64,000 bases of DNA, from positions 372,001 through 436,000 of the forward strand of contig NZ_JANQNS010000015.1 in the NCBI RefSeq assembly GCF_028279465.1. Direction: 5' to 3'. The notes beneath the pieces were generated by a model. That model was not told where the DNA came from. It ran no database searches and saw only the letters and a list, made by a program, of their open reading frames with translations. Position numbers and translations under genes: made by a program. How positions within the stretch are numbered: position 1 is the stretch's first letter; each line of letters opens with the position of its first letter. The DNA is from Parasphingopyxis sp. (GTDB taxonomy: Bacteria > Pseudomonadota > Alphaproteobacteria > Sphingomonadales > Sphingomonadaceae). Positions 50,424 through 58,533 of the stretch are shown in pieces.

Positions 50424-52784
50424 ATGATTACCGTTTCGACGACGACGGCGGTGGTGACCGGCATGCTGCTCGCCGCCTGGCTCGGCGTGGCGGTCTGGGC
50501 GACGCTCGCCGGGCTGCGACGCAAGGCGGCGGGCGAGCGGGCGGCGGCGGCCGCGCGGCGCGGCGGCATGCTGCTCGAAAGCGCGCCCACCGCCTTCATG
50601 ATCGTCGATGCGAAAGACCGGATCGATCCGGGGCCGGGGCTCGAACACTGGCTCGGCCTGCAGACCGCGCCCAGGCGGCTCGCCGATTTCCAGGATCTGC
50701 TGAGCGAGAAGCGGTTCGCCGCCTTCACCGAAACCGTCCGCGACGCCCGCCGCACGGCCAAACCTTTCGGTATGGAACTGCGCATTGCGGGATCGGACCG
50801 CATCCTGTTCGCGCGCGGCGGCCCCGCGCCCGATCCGCTGGGCGGCAATCAGGCGGCGATGATCTGGCTATTCGACATGACGGACACGCGCAGCGAGATC
50901 GCGGCGCTCACCAGCCAGGCCGATCGCGCGGGCGACGCGCTGGAATCGCTCTCGCGCCTGATCGAGGCCGCGCCCTTCCCGATGTGGCATCGCGGGCCGG
51001 ACCTTCGCCTCACGCTCGTCAATCAGGCCTATGTCCGCGCCGTCGAGGCCGAAAACGCCGCCGAGGTCATCGCGCGCGGGCTGGAGCTGATCGAGCTGCC
51101 GGGGCCGGACAGCGCCCAGGCCGTCGCCGCGCGCGCCCGCGAGGAGGAGACGGCCCAGTTCCGCACCGTCCCGGCGACGATTCGTGGAGAGCGCCGCGCG
51201 ACGCGCATCGCCGATATCCCGCTCGGCGATGCCGGGGTCGCCGGCTATGCGGTCGATATCGAGGAGCTGGAACAGGCGCGCGCCGAGCTGGCCCGTTTCG
51301 GCCGCGCCCAGCGCGATATGCTCGATCTCCTCTCCGCAGGCGTCTCCCAGTTCGGGCCGGACCGCTCGCTGACCTTCTCCAACCAGCCCTTCGAGCGGCT
51401 GTTCGAGATGAAGAAGGAATGGTTGGCCGACCGCCTCGAATTCGATCGCGTGCTGGACCGGATGCGCGAGGTCGACCGCGTGCCCGAATCGCGCGATTTT
51501 CCCGAATGGAAGGCCGAGCGGCGGCACTGGTTCCAGTCCGGCGACGAACCGATAGAGGAGACCTGGCTGCTGACCGATGGCACGCATCTGCGCGTCGTCG
51601 CCCAGCCCATGCCGGATGGCGGATTGCTGCTGATCTTCGAGGACCGCACCGAACAGGCGCAGCTTGCCAGCGCGCGCGACATTCTGCTGCGTGTGCGCAC
51701 CGCAACGCTCGACAATCTCTCCGAAGCCATCGGCGTGTTCGCCGCCGACGGGCGCTTGCACATCTGGAACCGCCGCTTCCGCGAAATCTGGGATCTGGAA
51801 GAAGCGCTGCTCGCCGATCATCCGCGCGTCGATGCGCTGACCGGCGCGATTGCCGATCAGTTTCTTGGCGCGGGCAGCCCGGAGGCGATCCAGGAGGCGG
51901 TGCGCGTCGCGACTAATGAGCGGCAGGAGCGGACCGGGCGGCTTGCCTTGCGCGACGGCCGCTATTTCGATTTCGCCGCCGTACCGCTGCCCGATGGCAA
52001 TGCGCTGTTCACGCTGCTCGATATCTCGGACAGCAAGCGGATTGAAGCGGCTTTGCTCGAACGCAACGAGGCGCTGGAGGCCGCCGACCGGCTCAAGACC
52101 GCCTTCGTCTCCAATATCAGCTATGAGCTGCGCACGCCGCTGACCTCGATTGCGGGGTTCGCCGAGATGCTGGACGGCGGCTATGCGGGCGAGCTGCCCG
52201 AACAGGCGGCGGATTACGTCAAATCGATCCTCGATTCCGTGGCGACGCTACGCGTGCAGATCGACGAGGTGCTGGACCTGACCCAGGGCGAGGCCGAAGA
52301 CCTGCCGATGGAGCGCGCCGAGGTCGATCTGCAACTGCTCTGCGAGGAAGCCGCCGCCGATGCCCGCCAGCGTGCCGGCGCGCGCAACCATGAATTCGTC
52401 GCCGAGATTGACTGGTCGGTCGGCAGCGTCACCGGCGACGCCCGCCGCCTGCGCCAGTCGCTCGATCATTTATTACGCAACGCGATCCGCTACACACCCG
52501 AAGGCGGCCGCATCCTCCTCCACGCCGAAGGCACGACGACCGAGGCACGGATCACGGTCTCCGACAATGGCGCGGGCATCAGCGAAGACGAACAGGCGCG
52601 GGTATTCGACCGCTTCCATCGCGGGGCAGGGGAGCAACAGTCGCGGGCCTTGGGGTTGGGCCTGCCGCTGACAAAACAGTTCGTCGAAGCGCATGGCGGG
52701 GCGCTGGAGCTCAAAAGTGAACCGGGGGAGGGGACGTTCGTGACGGTGGCCTTGCCGCGGGATGGTGAGGCTGGTGAGCGTTAG
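50424..52784 (+). CDS. divL: DivL-type PAS-domain kinase with Tyr at the phosphorylation site
   Basis: Cell-cycle regulator that, in Caulobacter, controls the CckA-CtrA pathway. The 786-residue protein has an N-terminal membrane segment (about 10-30), several PAS-like domains (about 45-540), a dimerisation domain and an ATPase domain (HLLRNAIRYTPEGG, DNGAGI, GLGLPLTKQ). The usual His is Tyr567 in SNISYELRTPLTSI, as in DivL. The gene is followed by tsaE, as I recall for alphaproteobacteria. A plain histidine kinase is excluded by the missing His. Confidence 0.88.
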   Translation: MITVSTTTAVVTGMLLAAWLGVAVWATLAGLRRKAAGERAAAAARRGGMLLESAPTAFMIVDAKDRIDPGPGLEHWLGLQTAPRRLADFQDLLSEKRFAAFTETVRDARRTAKPFGMELRIAGSDRILFARGGPAPDPLGGNQAAMIWLFDMTDTRSEIAALTSQADRAGDALESLSRLIEAAPFPMWHRGPDLRLTLVNQAYVRAVEAENAAEVIARGLELIELPGPDSAQAVAARAREEETAQFRTVPATIRGERRATRIADIPLGDAGVAGYAVDIEELEQARAELARFGRAQRDMLDLLSAGVSQFGPDRSLTFSNQPFERLFEMKKEWLADRLEFDRVLDRMREVDRVPESRDFPEWKAERRHWFQSGDEPIEETWLLTDGTHLRVVAQPMPDGGLLLIFEDRTEQAQLASARDILLRVRTATLDNLSEAIGVFAADGRLHIWNRRFREIWDLEEALLADHPRVDALTGAIADQFLGAGSPEAIQEAVRVATNERQERTGRLALRDGRYFDFAAVPLPDGNALFTLLDISDSKRIEAALLERNEALEAADRLKTAFVSNISYELRTPLTSIAGFAEMLDGGYAGELPEQAADYVKSILDSVATLRVQIDEVLDLTQGEAEDLPMERAEVDLQLLCEEAAADARQRAGARNHEFVAEIDWSVGSVTGDARRLRQSLDHLLRNAIRYTPEGGRILLHAEGTTTEARITVSDNGAGISEDEQARVFDRFHRGAGEQQSRALGLGLPLTKQFVEAHGGALELKSEPGEGTFVTVALPRDGEAGER

Positions 52785-53105
52785 TTATTCATAGAAGTGA
52801 TTTTGGATGAGAAGAATATGAGTCAAAAATGACTCATATTGATTAACTTCCAAACTTATCCACACCAGATGCGCTTGTAGCAGAATCAACAAACCGCCAT
52901 ACTGCTCTCGCAAGGCGACAATCTGTTCCAAAAGATTGTTGCTGGTTGCGGCAGAGATGGTGAAGGTGGCCCTTGCGCAGTTCCTTCCAAAAGGATTTGC
53001 GCTCCATCATCTCTGCCGCGCCACGCAGCCTAGACGGTGACGCAAAATGTGACAAGTCATCCCAACGCTTTTCGTTATTCGAATTAGTCTTTAGCGAACC
53101 TCCTT
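52785..53105. other. Low-GC gap between divL and tsaE
   Basis: 321 nt with clearly less GC than its flanks. It holds a perfect inverted repeat (52815-52840) and a 70-codon - strand open frame at 52843-53055 that matches no family I know and lacks a good ribosome site. I see no RNA gene. The tsaE promoter should be at its right end (TTCGAATTAGTC near 53077). Confidence 0.5.
52815..52840. repeat. Perfect inverted repeat after divL
   Basis: AATATGAGTCA and TGACTCATATT are 11-nt perfect arms around AAAA, starting 31 nt after the divL stop. No T-run follows, so it is a weak terminator at best; it could be a protein-binding site. Confidence 0.7.
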
Positions 53106-53588
53106 ATGTGCGATGACTTTCTACTGTCTGACGAAGCCGCGACCCTCACTCTCGGCTCCCGCATCGCTGCCATCCTCCGCCCCGGTGACGCTATCGCGCT
53201 CCATGGCGATCTCGGCGCAGGAAAGACGACGTTGGCGCGGGGCATTTTGCAGGCGCTGGGTCTCGAAGGCGAGGCGCCGAGCCCGACATTCGCCATCGTC
53301 CAGCCCTATGAGCCGCCCGAAACGCGTATTCCGGTCTGGCATATCGATCTCTACCGACTCGACGATCCGGAAGAGCCGCTGGAGCTCGGGCTGGACGAGG
53401 CGCGGCGGGAGGTCGCGATGCTGATCGAATGGCCCGAACGGCTCGGCGCGGGGCTGTGGGAGGATGCGTTGCGGCTCCACCTGTCCATCGCGCATAAGCG
53501 GGGCGAAGGCGGGGCGGGGCAGTCCACCGCTCGGCGCTTGACAGCGACGGTTCCGCCCGCTTGGGAGACGCGATGGCCACTACCATGA
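53106..53588 (+). CDS. tsaE: tRNA threonylcarbamoyladenosine synthesis ATPase TsaE
   Basis: ATPase needed with TsaB, TsaC and TsaD for t6A37 in tRNA. The 160-residue protein has Walker A LHGDLGAGKTTLARG, SPTF after it, HIDLYRL and IEWPERLG. It overlaps the next gene by 16 nt. MtaB, which acts on the t6A product, is in this window too. Confidence 0.93.
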   Translation: MCDDFLLSDEAATLTLGSRIAAILRPGDAIALHGDLGAGKTTLARGILQALGLEGEAPSPTFAIVQPYEPPETRIPVWHIDLYRLDDPEEPLELGLDEARREVAMLIEWPERLGAGLWEDALRLHLSIAHKRGEGGAGQSTARRLTATVPPAWETRWPLP

Positions 53589-54577
53589 AAAACCCCGAGT
53601 CCGCGCCCGATTTTCTCGCGGCCAATGGCTGGGGCGATGGGGCGTTGCTGCCGCTGGCAGGCGACGCCTCTTTCCGCCGCTATTTCCGCGTCGTTGCGCC
53701 GGGGCGGACCGCCGTGCTCATGCATGCGCCGGCGGATGTGGAGGATAGCCGGCCCTTTATCGACGTCGCCGATCATCTCAACCGGCTCGGCTTCGCCGCG
53801 CCCAAGATCATGGCGAGCGATCTCGAAGAGGGCCTGATCCTGCTGGAGGATTTTGGCGATGCGCGCATGCGCGAGGTCGTCGACGCGGCGCCCGAGAGCG
53901 AGGCGCGCATCTATCGCGACGCGGTGACGCTGCTCGGCGTGTTGCACCGCTCGGGATCGGGCGAGCTGCCGGCTTACACGATGGATGAATATCTGCGCGA
54001 GGCGCGGCTCTTCACCGAATGGTATGCGCCGGCGCTGTCGCTCAATGTCGATGAGACGGGCTTCGATGCGGCGTGGCAGAAAGTGCTTGGCCCGCTCACC
54101 GAGCTCGACGATCCGGTGACGGTGCTGCGCGATTATCATGCGGAAAATCTGATGCTGCTCGAGGGGCGGCACGGGATCGGGGCGCTGGGGCTGCTCGATT
54201 TCCAAGACGCGCTGGCCGGGCACCCGGCCTATGATCTCGTCTCGCTGCTGCAGGATGCGCGGCGCGATGTCACGCGCGAGCTCGAAGAGAATATGCTGAC
54301 CCATTATCGCGTCACCAATCCGGTCGAGGACAGCCGCGCGTTCGAGGCGGCCTATGCGATCCTCGGTGCGCAGCGGAATGCGAAGATCCTCGGCATCTTC
54401 ACCCGGCTGTGGAAGCGGGACGGCAAGTCGCGCTATCTGTCCTATCAGGCGCGCGTCTGGCGCTATCTGGAGCGGGACCTCAGGCATCCGGCGCTCGCGC
54501 CCGTCGCGGCATGGTTCTCGGCGAATGTGCCAAGCGCGAAACGGGCCGAAGCCTGGCAGGGAGGATCGCCGCGATGA
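53573..54577 (+). CDS. amgK: N-acetylmuramate/N-acetylglucosamine kinase AmgK-like phosphotransferase
   Basis: Phosphorylates MurNAc or GlcNAc at C1 in peptidoglycan recycling. The 334-residue protein has the aminoglycoside-phosphotransferase fold: DASFRRYFRV near the start, VLRDYHAENLM for the catalytic loop and LLDFQDALAGHPAYDL for metal binding. The ATG at 53573 has GGGAG upstream; a TTG at 53561 is possible. Its stop overlaps the murU ATG (ATGA), supporting the pathway call. Confidence 0.88.
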   Translation: MATTMKNPESAPDFLAANGWGDGALLPLAGDASFRRYFRVVAPGRTAVLMHAPADVEDSRPFIDVADHLNRLGFAAPKIMASDLEEGLILLEDFGDARMREVVDAAPESEARIYRDAVTLLGVLHRSGSGELPAYTMDEYLREARLFTEWYAPALSLNVDETGFDAAWQKVLGPLTELDDPVTVLRDYHAENLMLLEGRHGIGALGLLDFQDALAGHPAYDLVSLLQDARRDVTRELEENMLTHYRVTNPVEDSRAFEAAYAILGAQRNAKILGIFTRLWKRDGKSRYLSYQARVWRYLERDLRHPALAPVAAWFSANVPSAKRAEAWQGGSPR

Positions 54578-55335
54578 ACAAATATAGCGCGCCGCTCACC
54601 ATCCGCCCGGCCGCAGAGGGGCCCGAGATCGATACGGCGATGGTGATGGCCGCCGGGCTCGGCAAGCGGATGCGCCCGCTGACCGCGACAACGCCGAAAC
54701 CGCTCATCCAGGTACAGGGCCGCGCGCTGCTCGATCATGTGCTGGACCGGCTACGCGATGCAGGCGTGTCGAAAGCGATCGTCAACGTCCATTATCTTGC
54801 AGACGCGGTCGAGGCGCATGTCGCGCGGCGCGCCGGCGATATCGCGATCACCGTATCCGACGAGCGTTCCGAGCTGCTCGAAACCGGCGGGGGCGTGACC
54901 AAGGCGCTGCCGCTGATCGACGCCGATCCCTTTTTCGTGATGAATTCCGATGTGCTCTGGGTCGACGGGCCGAGCGATACGCTGCGCCTGCTCGCGGCGC
55001 GCTGGGACGCGGACAGGATGGACGCACTGCTGCTGCTGATCCCGCAGGCCCGCGCGCATTGCCATGGCGGGCGCGGCGATTTCCATATGGACGGCCTCGG
55101 GCGGATATCGCGGCGCAGCCGGGGCAAGATCGCACCTTTCGTTTATTCGGGCATCCAGCTCGTTTCGAAGCGGCTTTTCGAAGATGCGCCTTCGGGCCCA
55201 TTTTCCACGAACATTCTCTGGGACCGCGCGATAGAGCAGGGCCGGGCGTTCGGCCTTGCGCATCAGGGGCTGTGGTTCGATATCGGCACCCCGCCCGCGA
55301 TCAGGAAGGCCGAGGCGCTGCTCGTGGATGGCTGA
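54574..55335 (+). CDS. murU: N-acetylmuramate alpha-1-phosphate uridylyltransferase MurU
   Basis: Makes UDP-MurNAc from MurNAc-1-phosphate, bypassing MurA in cell-wall recycling. The 253-residue nucleotidyltransferase has VMAAGLGKRMRPLT, KPLIQVQGRALLDHV, ETGGGVTKALPL and MNSDVLWVD. The ATG at 54574 overlaps amgK by 4 nt, and the stop overlaps addB by 8 nt. Confidence 0.9.
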   Translation: MNKYSAPLTIRPAAEGPEIDTAMVMAAGLGKRMRPLTATTPKPLIQVQGRALLDHVLDRLRDAGVSKAIVNVHYLADAVEAHVARRAGDIAITVSDERSELLETGGGVTKALPLIDADPFFVMNSDVLWVDGPSDTLRLLAARWDADRMDALLLLIPQARAHCHGGRGDFHMDGLGRISRRSRGKIAPFVYSGIQLVSKRLFEDAPSGPFSTNILWDRAIEQGRAFGLAHQGLWFDIGTPPAIRKAEALLVDG

Positions 55336-58303
55336 GGCCGTCCGCCTACGCGTCTACACCATCCCGCCCCACCGGGCCTTCGCCGATGCGCTGGCGGCGG
55401 GCCTCATCCGCATGCATGGCAAAGACGCGCTGGGCCTGGCGCGCGGCATCGTCCTTGTTCCCACCAACCGTACGGCGCGCGCCATCCAGGACGCCTTCGT
55501 CCGCCGCACCGCGCCCGGTTTGCTCATGCCCCGCCTCGTCCCCATCGGCGATCCGGAAATCGCCGAGACGCTGGGCAGCGCACTCGATCCGATCGGACAG
55601 GGCGCCGAGGTCCCGCCCACAATCCCGCCGCTCGAGCGCACGATGCGGCTCGCGACCATCGTCCAGCGCGTGCGCGGCCGGATGGGCGATCCCGTCGATG
55701 CGGGCGAGGCCGTGCGGCTTGCGCGCGATCTCGGCGCGACGCTCGACCAGCTGCTGATCGAACAGGTCGATCCGCGCAAGCTGCCGGAGAGCGTCGAGGC
55801 CGACCTTTCCGCCCATTGGCAGGTCTCGCTCGATCAGCTCGATGCGATCCTCACCGAATGGCCGGCCGAACTCGCCAAGCTCGGCAGGATCGACATGGCC
55901 GAACGCCGCAACCGCCTGCTCGGCCATATCGCCGAACGCTGGCGGGAGGCACCGCCGCCCGGCTTCGTCGTGGCGGCTGGCATCGCCTCGACCGCGCCCG
56001 CCGTCGCCGCCGTGCTGCGCACCGTCTCGCGGATGGAAAATGGTTCGGTGGTGCTGCCCGCGCTCGATATCACGATGCCGGAGGCGGAATGGGATGCGCT
56101 CGGCCCGCATGAACCCGATCCGGACACCGGTTTCCGCAAGCGCGCCATCGAGACCCATCCGCAATTCGCGCTCAAGCTGCTGCTCGACCGGATGGGCGTG
56201 GCGCGCGGCGAGGTCGCGCGCTGGCGCTGGGGTGGCGGGCGCGATTCCCCGGCCGTGCGCACGCGCGCGATCGGCAATGCGATGGCGCCGGCCGAATTCA
56301 CCGGCAAATGGAACGATCTCCCGCCGCGCGAACGGCGCTTGTCCGGGGTACGCGGGCTTGAACTGGCGACGCCGGCCGAAGAGGCCCAGGTCATCGCCAT
56401 CGCCATGCGCGAAGCGCTCGAAGAGCCGCGCCGGACGGCCGCGCTCGTCACGCCAGACCGCGCGCTCGCGCGCCGCGTCTCGGCCCATCTGAAACGCTGG
56501 GGCATAGACGCCGACGATTCCGCCGGCCGGCCATTGTCCGAGGAGCCGCCGGGGACACTGCTGATCGCGCTGGCCGAGGCGGCGGCCGAGCGCTTCGCCC
56601 CGGTGCCTCTGCTCGCCCTGCTCAAACATCCGCTGGTGCGCGCGGGCGAGGCGCGAGGTGGGTGGCTCAATGCCGTGCGCCGTTTCGATATCGCCATGCG
56701 CGGCCCACGCCCGCGGCCGGGTCTCGACGCGGTGACGGCCTATCTCGGCGCGTTGCTGGCCAATGTGCGCGACCGGGAGAAATCGGCACTCGCCGGAACG
56801 CTGGATTGGTGGAAGGAGGTCGCGGCACTGCTCGCGCCGCTGGAACAGGCGGCGAGCCGCACGAAAGATCTGCCCGGTCTCGTCGCCGCGATCCGCGAGG
56901 CCGCGACCCGTCTGGCCGGCGATGCCGTCTGGTCCGGTCCCGATGGCCGGGAGGCCGCGCGCTTTGTCGCCGATTGCGAAGCGCAGTCGGCGCTCGGGCC
57001 GGCCGATGCGACGATCGCCGATCTTGCGCCGCTGCTCACCCATCTGATGGCCGATATCGCGATCCGCCCGCCACAGGGCGGCCATCCGCGCCTCTTTATC
57101 TGGGGCGTGCTCGAGGCGCGGCTGCAACAGGCCGACTTGATGATCCTGAGCGGCCTCAACGAGGGCGTCTGGCCGAACCTGCCGGCACCCGATCCCTGGC
57201 TCGCGCCGAGGCTGCGCGCCGAACTCGGCCTGCCCGGCCTCGAACGCCGCATTGGGCTGGCCGCGCATGATCTTGCGAGCGCGCTTGGCGGCCGGCAGGT
57301 GCTCGTCACCCGCGCCCGGCGCGATGCGAGCACACCGGCCATTGCCAGCCGCTTCTGGCTGCGCATGGAGGCGATGACCGGCGGCCTGACGCGCGCGCCG
57401 CGCTTCAAGGCCTGGGCGCAGTCTATCGATCGGGGCGAGACGGTCGCGCCCGCCGCGCGCCCCGCACCCCGTCCGCCGCTCGCCGATCGGCCCAGGCATA
57501 TTTCCGTGACACGGGTCGACCGGCTCAAGGCCGATCCCTTCGCATTTTACGCGCAATCGATGCTGAAGCTCTCGCAGCTCGATCCCGTCGATGCCGAACC
57601 CAGCCCCGCCTGGCGCGGCTCGGCCGTGCACGACATTCTCGAAGACTGGTTTCACGGCGATCAGTGCGATCCCGACAAGCTCGTCCAGCGCGCCGAGACT
57701 TTGCTCGATGCGAGCGATGCCCACCCGCTGATGCGCGCGCTGTGGCGGCCCCGGCTGATCGAGCCGATCCGTTGGATGGCCGAACGCGTCCGCGCGCAGA
57801 TCGCCGCCGGCCGCGTGCCGATTGCCGCGGAGATCGACGGGGAGATCGAGATTTCGGGCGTCACGCTAACAGGCAAGGCGGACCGGATCGACCGGCGCGA
57901 AGACGGAACGCTGGCGATCATCGATTACAAAACCGGCCAGCCGCCCAGCCCGGCGGCGGTCGAAGCGGGCTTCGCCATGCAGCTCGGCCTACTTGGCCTG
58001 CTGGCCGATCGTGGCGCTTTCGACGGCGTCGAGGGCGAAACCAAGGCGTTCGAATATTGGTCCCTCGGCAAGGACGGCGACGGGTTCGGCTATGTGAAGG
58101 AACCGTTCCGCAAGCGCGGCGAGATCGAGATCACACCCGACAATTTCGTCGCCCATGCCGCCTCGGTCTTCGCGAATGCCGCCGAACAATGGCTGATCGG
58201 CGAGGAGCCCTTCACGGCGAAGCTCCACCCCGAATATGCACCCTATGGCGAGTATGACCGGCTGATGCGGCTGCAGGAATGGTATGGGCGCGGCGATGGG
58301 TAA
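55328..58303 (+). CDS. addB: Double-strand break repair protein AddB
   Basis: Inactive-helicase and nuclease subunit of the AddAB exonuclease that prepares DNA ends for RecA. The 991-residue protein begins VRLRVYTIPPHRAFADALA, has LVPTNRTARAI in the helicase-like part, LSGLNEGVWPNLPAPDPWL in the middle and a C-terminal PD-(D/E)xK nuclease (LAIIDYKTGQPPSP). The ATG at 55328 lies inside murU. The Cys cluster of some AddB proteins is not seen. Confidence 0.93.
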   Translation: MAEAVRLRVYTIPPHRAFADALAAGLIRMHGKDALGLARGIVLVPTNRTARAIQDAFVRRTAPGLLMPRLVPIGDPEIAETLGSALDPIGQGAEVPPTIPPLERTMRLATIVQRVRGRMGDPVDAGEAVRLARDLGATLDQLLIEQVDPRKLPESVEADLSAHWQVSLDQLDAILTEWPAELAKLGRIDMAERRNRLLGHIAERWREAPPPGFVVAAGIASTAPAVAAVLRTVSRMENGSVVLPALDITMPEAEWDALGPHEPDPDTGFRKRAIETHPQFALKLLLDRMGVARGEVARWRWGGGRDSPAVRTRAIGNAMAPAEFTGKWNDLPPRERRLSGVRGLELATPAEEAQVIAIAMREALEEPRRTAALVTPDRALARRVSAHLKRWGIDADDSAGRPLSEEPPGTLLIALAEAAAERFAPVPLLALLKHPLVRAGEARGGWLNAVRRFDIAMRGPRPRPGLDAVTAYLGALLANVRDREKSALAGTLDWWKEVAALLAPLEQAASRTKDLPGLVAAIREAATRLAGDAVWSGPDGREAARFVADCEAQSALGPADATIADLAPLLTHLMADIAIRPPQGGHPRLFIWGVLEARLQQADLMILSGLNEGVWPNLPAPDPWLAPRLRAELGLPGLERRIGLAAHDLASALGGRQVLVTRARRDASTPAIASRFWLRMEAMTGGLTRAPRFKAWAQSIDRGETVAPAARPAPRPPLADRPRHISVTRVDRLKADPFAFYAQSMLKLSQLDPVDAEPSPAWRGSAVHDILEDWFHGDQCDPDKLVQRAETLLDASDAHPLMRALWRPRLIEPIRWMAERVRAQIAAGRVPIAAEIDGEIEISGVTLTGKADRIDRREDGTLAIIDYKTGQPPSPAAVEAGFAMQLGLLGLLADRGAFDGVEGETKAFEYWSLGKDGDGFGYVKEPFRKRGEIEITPDNFVAHAASVFANAAEQWLIGEEPFTAKLHPEYAPYGEYDRLMRLQEWYGRGDG

Positions 58304-58385
58304 GCGGGTGCCAAAATCCTCCCCGCGCCACGCAGTCCCTATTTCCAAAGGAGTTGGGGCATATGCTGCTCAAACAGCTAACGCC

Positions 58386-58467
58386 CGTCATCCCAGCGAA
58401 AGCTGGGATCTCAGGCGGATAGGCTCGGCGCTTGTGGCCGGAGATTCCAGCTTTCGCTGGAATGACG
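58386..58467. repeat. 82-nt two-hairpin dispersed repeat, copy B
   Basis: It starts CGTCATCCCAGCGAAAGCTG and ends TTCGCTGGAATGACG. It is the reverse complement of copy A at 46247-46329 apart from about eight bases, mainly in the middle. It lies in the gap between addB and addA. Confidence 0.85.
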
Positions 58468-58533
58468 TGATTGGATTTTCTGACTCAGGTCCGAAAGGGA
58501 TAAGTCCCAAAGGGGTTTGGGGAGGATTTGCGC

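Noticed and set aside
55346-57724. A 792-codon open frame on the minus strand opposite addB
   Set aside because: It is antisense to a clear AddB gene with nuclease motifs; Arg/Gly/Ala-rich composition is typical of a GC-rich shadow frame.
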